This document shows positions 33,501 through 43,088 of a stretch of 64,000 bases of DNA, one piece after another; positions within the stretch are counted from its first letter, which is position 1, and each line of letters starts with the position of its first letter. Source of the stretch: Oscillatoria nigro-viridis PCC 7112 (GTDB lineage Bacteria; Cyanobacteriota; Cyanobacteriia; Cyanobacteriales; Microcoleaceae). The stretch spans positions 6,028,501 through 6,092,500 of the forward strand of contig NC_019729.1 of NCBI RefSeq assembly GCF_000317475.1, read 5' to 3'. The notes below the pieces were generated by a model. That model was given only the letters and a program-made list of their open reading frames with translations, ran no database searches and was not told the origin of the DNA. The translations under genes were made by a program, and so were the position numbers.

Positions 33501-36015
33501 AGATTACAAAGCTGCGTATCAATTTGGCTTACTATCGCTGAATCTCAGCGAAAAATCTGGCAATATCGGCTTGAAGTGCAGAGCTTGTTCATCCCTGGTC
33601 AGTATTTTTTATTACTGGTTCAATCACATCAAAGATTCCCACGCAATCAGCAATGAAGGATATCAAGCAGCCTTAGAATCAGGAGATTTAGAGTATGCGG
33701 GTTATATCCTGTCCAACCGCATAGCTAACTACTTTTTTCAAGGTAAAGAAATCTCGCAAATTCTGCTCGACACGAGCAGGTATTTGCAGTTCAGCCAAAA
33801 AACCAAAAATCAGCTCGTAACCGATATATTATTAGGGGTAGAGTTAATCCTGCGTAACCTGAGCAAACTAACTCCTGAAAAGTTTGTATTTGAAAGCGAA
33901 GATATCAGCGAAGCTGAATACGTACACAACTGCCAAGCTCATCAAAATTTGTACTCGCTCTGCCTTTATCAGATTCGCAAATGCCAGGTAATGTACTGGT
34001 ACGGCAACTTCAACGAAGCGCTACAACTAGCTTTTGAAGTAGAAAAACAGCTATCTTTTATTACCGGAGCGATACCCGCTACCGAATGGAATTTTTTCTT
34101 TTCTCTAACTTTAGCCGCCGTTTTCCCAAATGTTTCAGAAGACAAGCAAAAGGAATACTTGGAAAAGTTAGAGGAAAACCAAAAACAGATGAAAATTTGG
34201 GCAGACAACTGTGCCGAAAATTTTCTGCACAAGTACCTTTTAGTACAAGCAGAAATAGCAAGAATTTCCAAGAAAGATTCAGAAGCTGTAGAACTGTACG
34301 ATTTCTCTATAAATTTAGCTCAAGACAATGAGTTTGTCCAAAATGAAGCGCTAGCTAATGAACTAGCAGCTAAGTTTTGGTTGAGTAAAGGCAAGTATCA
34401 ATATGCCAAAATCCACTTGCGCGAAGCTCACTCGTGCTACTTGCGCTGGGGTGCAGTTCGCAAAGTAGAAGATTTAGAACAGAAGTATCCGCAGTTGCGG
34501 GAAATGACGCCGATCAACGGAAGTTTTAACAACAATCAAACTACCACAACTATTCATACTTCTACTGGCAGCGATGCGAGAGTGCTGGATTTGGCAACGG
34601 TAATGAAAGCATCTCTGGCGATTTCTAGCGAAATTGTCCTCGATAAGTTGCTGGCTTCTTTAATGAGAATCTCCTTAGAAAATGCGGGTGCTCAATTGGG
34701 TTTTCTAATTTTAGTCAGAGATGGTCAACTGTTGATTTCAGCTAAAGCGTCAGTATTTGCTGAAGATGTAGCTGTGCTGCAATTTACGCCTGTTGAAGAC
34801 TATCACGATTTACCTGTGACAGTGATTAATTATGTGGAAAGGACTCGCTCGGATTTGGTGTTGAGCAATGCGGCGGCTGAGGGACTATTCACAGCCGATC
34901 CTTACATCGCTAAACACCAACTCCAATCTATTTTGTGTACTCCAATCATCAATCAAGGCAAACTGATCGGCATTCTTTATTTAGAAAACAATTTGACTGT
35001 CGGAGCATTTACTCCCCACAGATTGGAAGTTTTAAGGTTGCTTTCTTCCCAAGTCGCTATTTCTTTGGAAAATGCTCTGCTTTACAATTCGGTGGAACAG
35101 AAAGTGCAAGAGCGGACGCAGGAGTTAAATGAAAAGAACGAGCGTTTAGAACAAACTTTGCGCGAACTTAAACTAACTCAAGCTCAATTAATCCAAACCG
35201 AAAAGATGTCTAGTTTGGGGCAAATGGTCGCTGGTGTAGCTCACGAAATTAATAATCCTGTAAGTTTCATCTACGGCAATCTTAATCCGGCTAGCGAATA
35301 CGTTAAAGACTTGCTAAAATTGATTGCTCTTTACCAGCATCACTATCCAGAACCGGCTGATGAAATTCTAGAAGAAATAGAAACAATTGAGCTGGAATTC
35401 TTGAGCGAGGATTTGCAAAAGCTGCTGGATTCCATGAAAGTAGGTGCGGAAAGAATCCGGGATATTGTGCTAAGCTTGCGGAATTTCTCGCGCCTCGACG
35501 AAGCGCAAATGAAGTCGGTAGATATCCATCAAGGCATCGACAGTACGGTGATGTTGCTGCAACCGCGCCTGAGAAAAGAGGGCGGGCGTTTGGGAATTGA
35601 GGTGATTAAAAATTACAGTACGCTACCCCTAATTACTTGTTATGCGTCTCAGTTGAATCAGGTATTTATGAATATTTTGACAAATGCGATCGATGCTCTC
35701 CTGGTAGCAAGAGATTGCCCGGAAGACTGTCATCAACAGCCTACGATTACAATTTCAACAGAGGTGACAGACAGGAATTCTGCCATAATTAGAATTGCCG
35801 ACAGCGGGCCGGGGATGAGCACTGAGGTGCTGCACAAGATATTCGATCCATTTTTTACAACTAAGCCCGTGGGTTCGGGAACTGGTTTGGGATTGTCTAT
35901 TTCTCACTCGATTGTTGTCAGTTCTCATGGCGGGAAATTGACTTGCGTTTCTGCACCCGGAGAGGGGAGCGAGTTTATTATTGAAATTCCGATCGCCCCC
36001 AAACAAGTTTTGTAA
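30502..36015 (+). CDS. Ser/Thr kinase - AAA ATPase - GAF - histidine kinase fusion (HstK-like)
   Basis: 1837 residues. Domains: Ser/Thr kinase (about 8-280; HKDINPSN catalytic loop, IDFSIS in place of DFG, GTLAYMSPEQTGRMNR), a STAND-type AAA ATPase (about 305-640; P-loop Lys372 in GYSGIGKS, Walker B VIFLDDLQWAD), a long helical TPR-like region (about 680-1330), GAF (about 1375-1530), coiled coil, then HisKA with His1581 in GVAHEINNPVSF and HATPase_c (NILTNAIDALL, DSGPGMS, GTGLGLSIS). No receiver domain. A Lys/Ser-rich insert of about 35 residues precedes the P-loop, absent from the paralogue at 55101. Cytosolic sensor; signal unknown. Confidence 0.93.
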   Translation: MMAIPGVAVLALIYESSTSLVYRGHNEQNNQPVIIKLIKEDYPTPEELNRYKREYEITANLSLLDGVVKVYKLQQVRNSLAMILEDFGGESLKIFMGSQKFTILGFLTTAIKVAETLGEIHGKNVIHKDINPSNIVFNPATGQVKLIDFSISTASNLEKIPNKNPNFLEGTLAYMSPEQTGRMNRVVDYRTDFYSLGVTFYEILAGQLPFPTTDPMELVHCHIAKQPVPLVEIAPEVPKAVSDIVMKLLAKTAEERYQSAWGLKADLESCLFQWQTSGVVSEFPLGSQDISDKFQIPQKLYGRQREVETLLAAFERVAATNNRGYRTDDSQISVIKKELKSKKEISLSVLTRGQHKSRSEMMLIAGYSGIGKSAMVKILDKPITRRRGYFIWGKFDQYKRTIPYSAVVSAFSELVRQLLTESEAQLAVWREKLRTSFGQNGQIIIDVIPEVELIVGAQSPVAELGPTESLNRFNLVFQNFIRVFCQPEHPLVIFLDDLQWADSATLKLIELMMTDEATQYLFLIGAYRDNEVSPTHPLMMTVETLRNQEAIINEIALSPLGVENITHLIAETLHSDRESVKPLAELVISKTDGNPFFVNQFLQTLYQENLLVFHPPQSGSKGGWHWDMTQIEQCAITDNVVDLMVQKLRKLPTSTQQVLRLVACLGNEFDLNTLSLIHEKEASETFSHLLPAIKSGLILPTSELESKSLDYVLFPLLILNYKFLHDRVQQAAYALIDDSQKKAVHLKIGRQILENTPAEYRADRIFELVDHLNVARSLIKDDRELIELATLNLDAARRAKDATAYVAALQYLTAGMDGLSADIWDAHYDLAFALHMERANVEYLNGYFEKSEEFINITLEKARSPLEKVEIYNLLIVQYTLRAKYEEAVKAGITALDLLGIDLPLDGLQKVISEEFAAATNILAGREIASLIDAPEMTVPDKKVAVKLITNLLTSAYLKNPDLWKVSVLKGVNLSLQYGLVPEASLCYAGYGMFLNAVSGDYKAAYQFGLLSLNLSEKSGNIGLKCRACSSLVSIFYYWFNHIKDSHAISNEGYQAALESGDLEYAGYILSNRIANYFFQGKEISQILLDTSRYLQFSQKTKNQLVTDILLGVELILRNLSKLTPEKFVFESEDISEAEYVHNCQAHQNLYSLCLYQIRKCQVMYWYGNFNEALQLAFEVEKQLSFITGAIPATEWNFFFSLTLAAVFPNVSEDKQKEYLEKLEENQKQMKIWADNCAENFLHKYLLVQAEIARISKKDSEAVELYDFSINLAQDNEFVQNEALANELAAKFWLSKGKYQYAKIHLREAHSCYLRWGAVRKVEDLEQKYPQLREMTPINGSFNNNQTTTTIHTSTGSDARVLDLATVMKASLAISSEIVLDKLLASLMRISLENAGAQLGFLILVRDGQLLISAKASVFAEDVAVLQFTPVEDYHDLPVTVINYVERTRSDLVLSNAAAEGLFTADPYIAKHQLQSILCTPIINQGKLIGILYLENNLTVGAFTPHRLEVLRLLSSQVAISLENALLYNSVEQKVQERTQELNEKNERLEQTLRELKLTQAQLIQTEKMSSLGQMVAGVAHEINNPVSFIYGNLNPASEYVKDLLKLIALYQHHYPEPADEILEEIETIELEFLSEDLQKLLDSMKVGAERIRDIVLSLRNFSRLDEAQMKSVDIHQGIDSTVMLLQPRLRKEGGRLGIEVIKNYSTLPLITCYASQLNQVFMNILTNAIDALLVARDCPEDCHQQPTITISTEVTDRNSAIIRIADSGPGMSTEVLHKIFDPFFTTKPVGSGTGLGLSISHSIVVSSHGGKLTCVSAPGEGSEFIIEIPIAPKQVL

Positions 36016-36136
36016 TCGGCGCTAAGCTAATCCGCATTTAAATTGCATAGTAAAATAAATCTTTCCCTTTGTGGGGTGGGCCCGAAAGCCCGCCCTCAAC
36101 ATACAAATTAAATGCACAACAGCTTATCCGATAAAG

Positions 36137-36202
36137 GAGCCCCCGAATTTATCCGTGGGGTAAAGGCTTCAATCTCAAATCTCAAATCTCAAATCTAAAA
36201 TC
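36137..36202 (+). repeat. CCCCCGAATTTATCCGTGG repeat plus (TCAAATC)n STRR
   Basis: Same composite as at 15150-15264. A GTGGGGTGGGC/GCCCGCCC foldback lies just before it (about 36070-36096). Confidence 0.75.
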
Positions 36203-36259
36203 GATTGACCCTTCTGCGAAGCTGAGTGGGCATCGCTGTTGAAGGAATTCATAAATAAG

Positions 36260-37471
36260 TTAGTGATAAAGTTTCCAGCATTCTCGCGCAATTTCCCAAT
36301 CTTCCTGCGTGTGAATTACCAAAATTCTCACCGCTGAATCCACTGCCGCAATATCTCGATCGAGGGGTGACTGTTGATTTTTCTCCCCATCCAATTTTAG
36401 CCCGATAAATCCAAAAGCTTCGCAAGCAGCAGCCCGTACAAGAGCAGAATTTTCTCCAACTCCCGCCGTAAAAATTAAAGCATCCAACCCTCCTAAACTC
36501 GCCAGCATGGCACCTATTCCGGCACGCAAACGGTGGATGTAAATATCCAAAGCAAGTTGAGCTCTCTGATTGCCTTGGACGATCGCATCTCCAATCTGCC
36601 GCAGATCGCTAGACACCCCTGAAATCCCTTTTAAACCAGAATTTCGATTGAGAATACCGTCAAGTTTCTCGGCAGTTAAATCGGATTGTTTTAACAGATG
36701 AATGAGAATGCCTGGATCGATCGAACCCGATCGACTTCCCATCATCAAACCTTCCAAAGGCGTAAATCCCATCGTCGTGTCAACACTCCAGCCACCGCGA
36801 ATGGCTGCCAGAGAACATCCGTTGCCCAAATGACAGCTAATCAACCGCAAATCTGCCAAATCTTGACCCAGAATATCGGCGGCCCGACGCGCGCAATATT
36901 GATGGCTAATCCCGTGAAAACCGTAGCGCCGAATCCCATTTTCCAGCCATTCATAGGGGCCTGGATAAACAAAGGCTGCGGGCGGCAATTGTGCGTGAAA
37001 AGCTGTATCAAATACTGCTACTTGCGGCACATTTCCGAGGTTTTTTTCAATCGCTTCGATACCTTCGAGGTTGACCGGATTGTGAACGGGGGCGAAAACA
37101 GATAAACGGGCGATCGCCTGTTTAACATCCGCCGAAATTAACGTACTTTGCTGATAATCTTCCCCGCCGTGTACGACGCGGTGGCCGACAATATCAATCT
37201 CCTTTAAATCATTAATTGTTTGAGTTTTTCCCCTCCAAAGACTCTCCAGCATTCGAGAAATAGCATCTTCGCGAGAGTCTGAGGCAAACTCATCTTCAAG
37301 CCGATCGTCTTTTGCTGTTTTGACTTTCAACTCTGCTATACCCTGCTGGTGAGTCCAATCAATTTGAGCCTCCCAGAGGGGTTGCAAAGGTCGATCGGGC
37401 AGGACATTGTTTAACTCGTAAAGACAGCTCTTTTGACTGCTAGAACCCCCATTTAACACCAGTATTTTCAT
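36260..37471 (-). CDS. ackA: Acetate kinase
   Basis: 403 residues, normal length. N terminus MKILVLNGGSSSQKSCLYEL gives the first phosphate loop (Asn7); further hallmarks are GHRVVHGGE (about 97-105), VFDTAFH (about 154-160), RRYGFHGISH (about 176-185, catalytic His), ISCHLGNGCSLAAI (about 209-222) and DALIFTAGVGENSALVR. It interconverts acetyl phosphate + ADP and acetate + ATP. Phosphoketolase, encoded 3.1 kb away on the same strand, makes acetyl phosphate, so both likely serve one acetate- and ATP-yielding route in dark or mixotrophic metabolism. Confidence 0.97.
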   Translation of the reverse strand: MKILVLNGGSSSQKSCLYELNNVLPDRPLQPLWEAQIDWTHQQGIAELKVKTAKDDRLEDEFASDSREDAISRMLESLWRGKTQTINDLKEIDIVGHRVVHGGEDYQQSTLISADVKQAIARLSVFAPVHNPVNLEGIEAIEKNLGNVPQVAVFDTAFHAQLPPAAFVYPGPYEWLENGIRRYGFHGISHQYCARRAADILGQDLADLRLISCHLGNGCSLAAIRGGWSVDTTMGFTPLEGLMMGSRSGSIDPGILIHLLKQSDLTAEKLDGILNRNSGLKGISGVSSDLRQIGDAIVQGNQRAQLALDIYIHRLRAGIGAMLASLGGLDALIFTAGVGENSALVRAAACEAFGFIGLKLDGEKNQQSPLDRDIAAVDSAVRILVIHTQEDWEIARECWKLYH

Positions 37472-37699
37472 GCTTTATTATGTCCTGTTGATTCGTTCTT
37501 TCGATCGCGAGGCGATTGAAATCGCGTTTTGTCAAACTTTCCTCCGCCTGCACAGACTAAGAAATCTTGAGTTCCTGGGAAAATTATTAAGAATTATGTC
37601 GAAAAATTAACTCTTAATGCAATGTGTAGCTAACAGTTGCATTTTTTTGATATATCTTCTAGGCAGATTTTCATTTAGTAAAGTTTAAGGAGCAGATCG

Positions 37700-37960
37700 A
37701 TGTTTACACCAATTTTACTTGCCACTGTCGCCAGAACCGTAGAGTGGAGCCCTACAATCGGTTTGATTATGATTCTTTGCAATATTTTAGCTATTGCGAT
37801 CGGCAAATCAACCATCCAAAATCCTCACACAGGCCCAGCAGCGCCCTCCTCGAATATGTTCGGCGGCTTGAGTTTGGGTGCGGTTGTGGGAACTCTCTGC
37901 TTCGGTCATATTTTGGGAGCAGGTACGATTTTAGGATTGTCTTACATAGGCGCGATTTAG
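37700..37960 (+). CDS. psaK: Photosystem I reaction centre subunit X (PsaK)
   Basis: 86 residues with two membrane helices (about 17-37 and 56-82). WSPTIGLIMILCNILAIAIGKSTIQ and FGGLSLGAVVGTLCFGHILGAGTILGLSY are PsaK hallmarks. PsaK sits at the edge of the photosystem I trimer and helps antenna energy transfer. The start ATG has AAGGAG ten bases upstream. A 5' leader of about 200 bp without genes precedes it, usual for light-regulated psa genes; no operator could be assigned. It converges with the phosphatase gene. Confidence 0.96.
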   Translation: MFTPILLATVARTVEWSPTIGLIMILCNILAIAIGKSTIQNPHTGPAAPSSNMFGGLSLGAVVGTLCFGHILGAGTILGLSYIGAI

Positions 37961-38005
37961 TTTCAGACGCTCCGGGTAGGCAGTGCGCGCACCCTACCCG
38001 CAATT

Positions 38006-38644
38006 TCAAGTACCGGGTAAATTGCGGAGAGTTTCATCCATGTACGATCGATCGCCCAAAACCTCCAGCAACGGGCCGCGAACATCAAACTGGACAATAC
38101 TGACAGAAGCTGCTAAAGCGCTAATGCGATCGCGATAACGTCCCAAATCAATCCCCAACAAACTGCACAGAATAATCCGAATAGTGGCTTTGTGGGAGAC
38201 AACCAACACATTTCCATTCTTGTATTTTTCCTCAATTTCTGCAATAACTAAGGAAGCTCTACTGGCAATTTGCACCGAAGTTTCGCCGCCGTTTGGTGCA
38301 TTCCAAGCAGGTTCAGTCAGCCAGTTAATATAATCTTCTGTATATTCTTTTTTGACTGATTCTAATGTTTTGCCTTCCCACTCACCGTACTTAATTTCCC
38401 TCAGTCCGTCGCGAAGCTGCATTTCAATTCCCACAGCATCGCACAAAGGTTTTGCAGTAGCAATTGTGCGTTTCATCGGACTGACATAAACAGCATTCCA
38501 AGGCAATTTTGCGTAAGTGGCTGCAAATTGTTCTGCCATTTGAGAACCTTCGGCTGTTAATTCTGGGTCGAGGTCGCCGCAGAAACCGCCAGTCTTGCTG
38601 TAAGTCGTTTCACCGTGTCGTACAAAGTAGATTTTTAAGCTCAT
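38006..38644 (-). CDS. Histidine phosphatase family protein (phosphoglycerate mutase-like)
   Basis: 212 residues. The catalytic RHGET motif is at 9-13 (His10), with SPMKRTIATAKPL (about 56-68), the EIKYGEWEGKTLE acid site (about 85-97) and VVSHKATIRIILCSLLGI (about 148-165) with the second histidine. The family covers broad-specificity phosphatases, alpha-ribazole phosphatase (CobC) and phosphoserine phosphatase-type enzymes. Which substrate this one uses cannot be told. Cytosolic, single gene, tail to tail with psaK. Confidence 0.9.
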   Translation of the reverse strand: MSLKIYFVRHGETTYSKTGGFCGDLDPELTAEGSQMAEQFAATYAKLPWNAVYVSPMKRTIATAKPLCDAVGIEMQLRDGLREIKYGEWEGKTLESVKKEYTEDYINWLTEPAWNAPNGGETSVQIASRASLVIAEIEEKYKNGNVLVVSHKATIRIILCSLLGIDLGRYRDRISALAASVSIVQFDVRGPLLEVLGDRSYMDETLRNLPGT

Positions 38645-38779
38645 ATAGATATCTTATTTGCTTAGCGAACAGGATTTTTTTTTACCGCAGAGGGCGCAGA
38701 GGGCACAGAGAGAGAAGAGAGAGATGACTAATTCCGATACCTACGGGTTTGATCTTAATTGTATGTGAATTTTGTCATC

Positions 38780-39472
38780 TTAACAAAAGAGTTTTAAAAA
38801 CTCTTTCAAATCATCGAGTGCAGGATGTTCCCAATCCCAAATCTCTTTTTTGTATTCCATAACATAATCAAACCGCAACATACTGCAATATTTTTCAGCT
38901 TGTTTCTGATGCTGCTTTGAGCAAGTATCATACCTAATATAGTTGCTAATCCAAAATTTATCAAAATCTTTCTGCTTGATTTTCTTTCCCTCCTTTTCTT
39001 CTATGCAACTTCTCCAGCTATTCAAACAATCAGCATGAGGTGATTCTCTAGCCTTTATTGCCTTTAAAAGCGTTTCCAGTTCACCTTTACCTCCAACATT
39101 TGTAAAGTAACAAGCCAATTTTGCCTTTGTTCCATTATCTCCACAAATATCTATAAATTGTTTAGTGTTTGACAAAGTTTTAGCAGATTCAAACACCTGT
39201 TTTATACATTTATTTACGAATTCCAGCCGCTCTGCCTCTGAATAGTTATCAATATCAATAATAATCCCAATTTTTTCTATATCTCTTTTTTGAAGGTCGG
39301 CTTCTAAAGCTTTTAAAGTAGTGATTAACTTTGTTTCGCTCAAGCCTTCCAAACGTTCATAATCATCTATATAAATAGGTTTTTCTACCAGGATATCGCA
39401 GTTAAGTTGGTCAACCATTGCCTGCATAAAAATTGCATCATTTTTACTTTCTACTATGACAATATTACTCAC
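38780..39472 (-). CDS. DUF3226 TOPRIM-like nuclease, partner of the adjacent ATPase
   Basis: 230 residues. The TOPRIM core is visible: IVIVESKNDAIFMQAM (Glu8) and, after a helix, KIGIIIDIDNY (Asp73 and Asp75 in DxD). GDNGTKAKLACYFTNVGGKGELETLL and the downstream HADCLNSWRSC segment fit DUF3226. TOPRIM domains of this kind are nucleases in OLD-family proteins. The gene overlaps the ATPase gene by 8 bp, so both are coupled. Together they would be a split OLD protein, comparable in logic to PARIS (AAA ATPase + TOPRIM AriB), though DUF3226 is not the AriB family. Codon use is AT-rich against neighbours. Confidence 0.78.
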   Translation of the reverse strand: MSNIVIVESKNDAIFMQAMVDQLNCDILVEKPIYIDDYERLEGLSETKLITTLKALEADLQKRDIEKIGIIIDIDNYSEAERLEFVNKCIKQVFESAKTLSNTKQFIDICGDNGTKAKLACYFTNVGGKGELETLLKAIKARESPHADCLNSWRSCIEEKEGKKIKQKDFDKFWISNYIRYDTCSKQHQKQAEKYCSMLRFDYVMEYKKEIWDWEHPALDDLKEFLKLFC

Positions 39473-40469
39473 CTCTCACTCCTTTTTGATGCTCTAGTGC
39501 GTAATTCAAAGTTTCCAAATCGCGCCGGATGCCGATTATTTGATCTGTTTTCGGTTTCTTGGCTAGTTCAAAATATGCGCTGCTACATTCCTGATTTGGT
39601 TCTAAACCAACATCAGCAAATGCTTGAAGCATCTCTAAACTGTGAGTTGTAGCAAAAATCTGGGTATCCAGTTCAACTGCCAACCGAAATAAAATTCTCC
39701 AAAACTCCCGCTGGTTTGTATAGTGTATGCCATTCTCTATTTCATCGATTAGCAGGATTTTATGTTCGCTGTTTACCAGTTTCAAGATAATGTCTGCAAC
39801 TCTGTTAATTGCATCTCCGAATAATGGAAGAGGCAAACGCTTTTCTCCTTTTTTTCTCAAGTACAGCGTGGGTTCCCCAATCGAAAAACTCTCTACTGAT
39901 TCTATAGCCGGATCGATAACTTGAAAAGCTTTTAAAACTTCACTATCTTTATCATCCAAACGGGCGCGATCGTATGCTTCTGTGAGTTCTTTTCCCGAAA
40001 TCCTGATCCAGGAGGGAATGATTGGTACTTCGTCAAGAGAACTGTAATAACGCATTAAACCTTGGGCAGAAACCTCTGTTAATGACCAAGTAGATTGGTC
40101 TTCGTTTCTCATGAACTCAAAATTTATCTTATATCTAACTGAATGAATTTCTACTTTAATTTCTAATCGCTCGGTGTTATTGTTGTCGTCTTTGCCAATA
40201 ATTACTATAAATCTATCTTTTATTTGTGCATAAAATAAGTTATCCCATGCTCTATTAGGCATGGCTTGTAGGGCTTCTGATGGCTCTCTTCTCAGCACTC
40301 TTAGCATTGCTAGAATGGTAGGGTCTGGAGCAAAATTGAGAATAAGTGCTTCTAGCAAGGCTGTCTTGCCGGCATTATTTTTACCGCCAATTAAATTGAC
40401 TCTTTCAAAACCAGAAATTTTGATGTGCTCAAAACACCTAAAATTTTGGATTTCTATTTCTTTCAGCAT
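39465..40469 (-). CDS. OLD-like AAA family ATPase (AAA_15/AAA_21)
   Basis: 334 residues, ABC-type ATPase without transporter parts. Starts MLKEIEIQNFRCFEHIKISGF and has Walker A GGKNNAGKTALLE (Lys35), Walker B ILLIDEIENGIHY (about 240-252), and the switch-histidine motif QIFATTHSLEMLQAF (about 270-284). This is the ATPase half of OLD nucleases and of several defence systems. It lacks the C-terminal TOPRIM, which is supplied by the overlapping DUF3226 gene. The pair splits the metabolic neighbourhood xfp-ackA and looks like an inserted accessory unit. Anti-phage function is inferred from architecture only. Confidence 0.85.
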   Translation of the reverse strand: MLKEIEIQNFRCFEHIKISGFERVNLIGGKNNAGKTALLEALILNFAPDPTILAMLRVLRREPSEALQAMPNRAWDNLFYAQIKDRFIVIIGKDDNNNTERLEIKVEIHSVRYKINFEFMRNEDQSTWSLTEVSAQGLMRYYSSLDEVPIIPSWIRISGKELTEAYDRARLDDKDSEVLKAFQVIDPAIESVESFSIGEPTLYLRKKGEKRLPLPLFGDAINRVADIILKLVNSEHKILLIDEIENGIHYTNQREFWRILFRLAVELDTQIFATTHSLEMLQAFADVGLEPNQECSSAYFELAKKPKTDQIIGIRRDLETLNYALEHQKGVRGE

Positions 40470-40613
40470 TACAGATCCTGTTGAATTAATCTAACTCATC
40501 TGCGTTAATCTGTGTTAATCTGCCTGTATCTGCGGTTAAAAAAAGAGAATTTGTTAACCGCAGATGACAATAGATTAACGCGGATTCACGCAGAGGTGGA
40601 GAAGCGATCGCAC

Positions 40614-43088
40614 CTAGCCCGGTGCACCCGATCGCACGCTTTGATCTCCTGTCGCCGCCGGATCTTTCGTTTCCTTCGGCGCTTCCGACGAAACCGCGCC
40701 CGCGTGCGGCCACTTCCAGTCGCGGATTTCCGGCATATCATCGCCGTGTTCGTTGATATAGTGCCTGTGTTCGATCAGCTTGTCGCGGATAGCTTGTTTG
40801 CCGTAAGCTGCTACAGAACTCAGTTTGGGAACGCGATCGAGTACATCTCCAACTAAATGGAATCGATCGAGGTCATTAATCACCACCATATCAAAGGGCG
40901 TCGTAGTCGTTCCCTCTTCCTTGTAACCCCGAACGTGAATATTCGGGTGATTTGTCCGGCGATAAGTCAAGCGGTGAATCAGCCAAGGATAGCCGTGAAA
41001 AGCAAAAATCACCGGCTTATCTTTCGTGAACAAAGTATCAAACTCCTTGTCAGACAAACCGTGAGGATGTTCGCTAGAGGGTTGCAGCGTCATCAAATCC
41101 ACCACATTCACCACCCGCACTTTTAAATCGGGATAATCTCGGCGGAGAATGTCAACCGCAGCCAAAGTTTCCAGCGTCGGAATATCACCCGCGCAAGCCA
41201 TCACCACATCCGGTTCGCCGCCTTTATCGTTGCTAGCCCACTCCCAAATGCCGATGCCGGCCGTACAGTGTTTAATCGCAGCATCCATATCCAAATACTG
41301 CAATGCAGGCTGCTTCCCTGCAATAATCACGTTTACATAGTGGCGGCTGCGGAGACAGTGATCCGTTACTGACAGCAAAGTGTTCGCATCCGGCGGCAAA
41401 TAAATCCGCACAACCTCGGCTTTCTTGTTAATTACGTGGTCGATAAAACCCGGATCTTGGTGAGAAAAACCGTTGTGGTCTTGTCGCCAAACGTGAGAAG
41501 TTAGTAAGTAATTCAGAGAGGCGATCGGTCGGCGCCAAGGAATGTGACGAGTAGTTTTCAACCACTTGGCGTGTTGGTTGAACATCGAATCGATGATGTG
41601 AATAAACGCCTCGTAGCAGGAGAAAAAGCCGTGGCGTCCCGTCAGCAAATAGCCTTCCAGCCATCCCTGACACATATGTTCGCTGAGGACTTCCATCACC
41701 TGGCCGTCGGGGGAGATGCGATCGTCTTCGGGCAAAATTTCCCCCGCCCACATCCGGTTCGTCACTTCAAACACCGGATCGAGGCGATTTGAGGCCGTCT
41801 CGTCAGGCCCGACAATGCGGAAATTGGCGTTTTCCTGATTCAGTTTCATCACGTCTCGCAGGAAGCTGCCGGAAACGCGGGTTGCTTCTGCCATTACAGT
41901 GCCAGGTTTTGGCACGTCAACGGCGTAGTCTTCAAATTTCGGCATTTTCAAGTCTCGCAGCAGCAGGCCGCCGTTAGCGTGGGGATTGGCCCCCATGCGT
42001 CGAGATCCCTTGGGTGCGAGTTCTGCTAATTCGGGAATTAACTTGCCCTTTTCGTCGAAGAGTTCTTCCGGCTTATAGCTTTTCATCCAATCTTCCAGGA
42101 GTTGGACGTGTCCGGGCTTAGAAGCCATTTCCGAAAGCGGGACTTGGTGCGATCGCCAATAATCCTCAGTTTTCTTACCGTCAACTTCCTTCGGCCCCGT
42201 CCAGCCTTTGGGAGTTTTCATCACAATCATCGGCCACTGGGGACGGCCCGAATAGCCCTCCGTCCGGGCTTTTTCCTGAATCGCCTTAATTTCGCCGATC
42301 GCGGTATCGAGAGTTGCAGCCATCAACTGGTGCATGGTTTCCGGGTCTGAACCTTCCACCCAATAAGGTTTGTAGCCGTAACCGACCATCAAACTTTCCA
42401 ATTCCTGGCGCGGAATGCGGGCCAACACCGTCGGATTGGCAATTTTGTAGCCGTTCAAGTGCAAAATCGGCAACACGGCCCCGTCCCGAACCGGGTTGAG
42501 AAACTTGTTAGAGTGCCAGCTAGCAGCCAAGGGGCCCGTTTCCGCTTCTCCGTCGCCGACAACGGCCGCCGCAATCAAATCGGGATTGTCGAAGACTGCC
42601 CCGTAAGCGTGGACGAGGGCGTACCCGAGTTCGCCGCCTTCGTGAATCGAACCGGGGGTTTCCGGGGCGACGTGGCTGGGGATACCGCCGGGAAAGGAGA
42701 ACTGTTTGAACAGCCGTTTGATACCCTCTTCATCTTCGGAAATGTTCGAGTAATATTCGCTGTAAGTACCTTCGAGATAGGTGTTGGCGACCAAGCCCGG
42801 CCCGCCGTGTCCGGGGCCTGCGATGTAGATGGTGTTGAGGTCTTGGGCTTTGATGATGCGGTTGAGGTGAACGTAGATGAAGTTTAGCCCTGGAGTGGTG
42901 CCCCAATGTCCGAGGAGTCTCGGTTTGACGTGTTCGATTTTGAGGGGTTCTTTGAGTAGCGGGTTGTCGAGGAGATAGATTTGTCCGACGGATAGGTAGT
43001 TTGCCGCCCGCCAGTAGGCGTTCATTTTGTGTAGTTCTGAGTCGGAAAGCGGCTTTAATTGCGGGATCTCGGTTGTTCCTAGCATCAT
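40614..43088 (-). CDS. xfp: Phosphoketolase (xylulose-5-P / fructose-6-P)
   Basis: 824 residues, thiamine-diphosphate enzyme. N-terminal hallmarks: [49 protein letters not shown] and the ThDP/Mg loop [22 protein letters not shown]. Middle and C-terminal parts have [15 protein letters not shown] and [15 protein letters not shown]. It splits xylulose 5-phosphate or fructose 6-phosphate with phosphate to acetyl phosphate plus a triose or erythrose phosphate. Acetate kinase nearby can use the acetyl phosphate. The last 25 residues ([15 protein letters not shown]...) extend past the usual end. Intergenic repeats lie on its 3' side. Confidence 0.97.
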   Translation of the reverse strand: MMLGTTEIPQLKPLSDSELHKMNAYWRAANYLSVGQIYLLDNPLLKEPLKIEHVKPRLLGHWGTTPGLNFIYVHLNRIIKAQDLNTIYIAGPGHGGPGLVANTYLEGTYSEYYSNISEDEEGIKRLFKQFSFPGGIPSHVAPETPGSIHEGGELGYALVHAYGAVFDNPDLIAAAVVGDGEAETGPLAASWHSNKFLNPVRDGAVLPILHLNGYKIANPTVLARIPRQELESLMVGYGYKPYWVEGSDPETMHQLMAATLDTAIGEIKAIQEKARTEGYSGRPQWPMIVMKTPKGWTGPKEVDGKKTEDYWRSHQVPLSEMASKPGHVQLLEDWMKSYKPEELFDEKGKLIPELAELAPKGSRRMGANPHANGGLLLRDLKMPKFEDYAVDVPKPGTVMAEATRVSGSFLRDVMKLNQENANFRIVGPDETASNRLDPVFEVTNRMWAGEILPEDDRISPDGQVMEVLSEHMCQGWLEGYLLTGRHGFFSCYEAFIHIIDSMFNQHAKWLKTTRHIPWRRPIASLNYLLTSHVWRQDHNGFSHQDPGFIDHVINKKAEVVRIYLPPDANTLLSVTDHCLRSRHYVNVIIAGKQPALQYLDMDAAIKHCTAGIGIWEWASNDKGGEPDVVMACAGDIPTLETLAAVDILRRDYPDLKVRVVNVVDLMTLQPSSEHPHGLSDKEFDTLFTKDKPVIFAFHGYPWLIHRLTYRRTNHPNIHVRGYKEEGTTTTPFDMVVINDLDRFHLVGDVLDRVPKLSSVAAYGKQAIRDKLIEHRHYINEHGDDMPEIRDWKWPHAGAVSSEAPKETKDPAATGDQSVRSGAPG

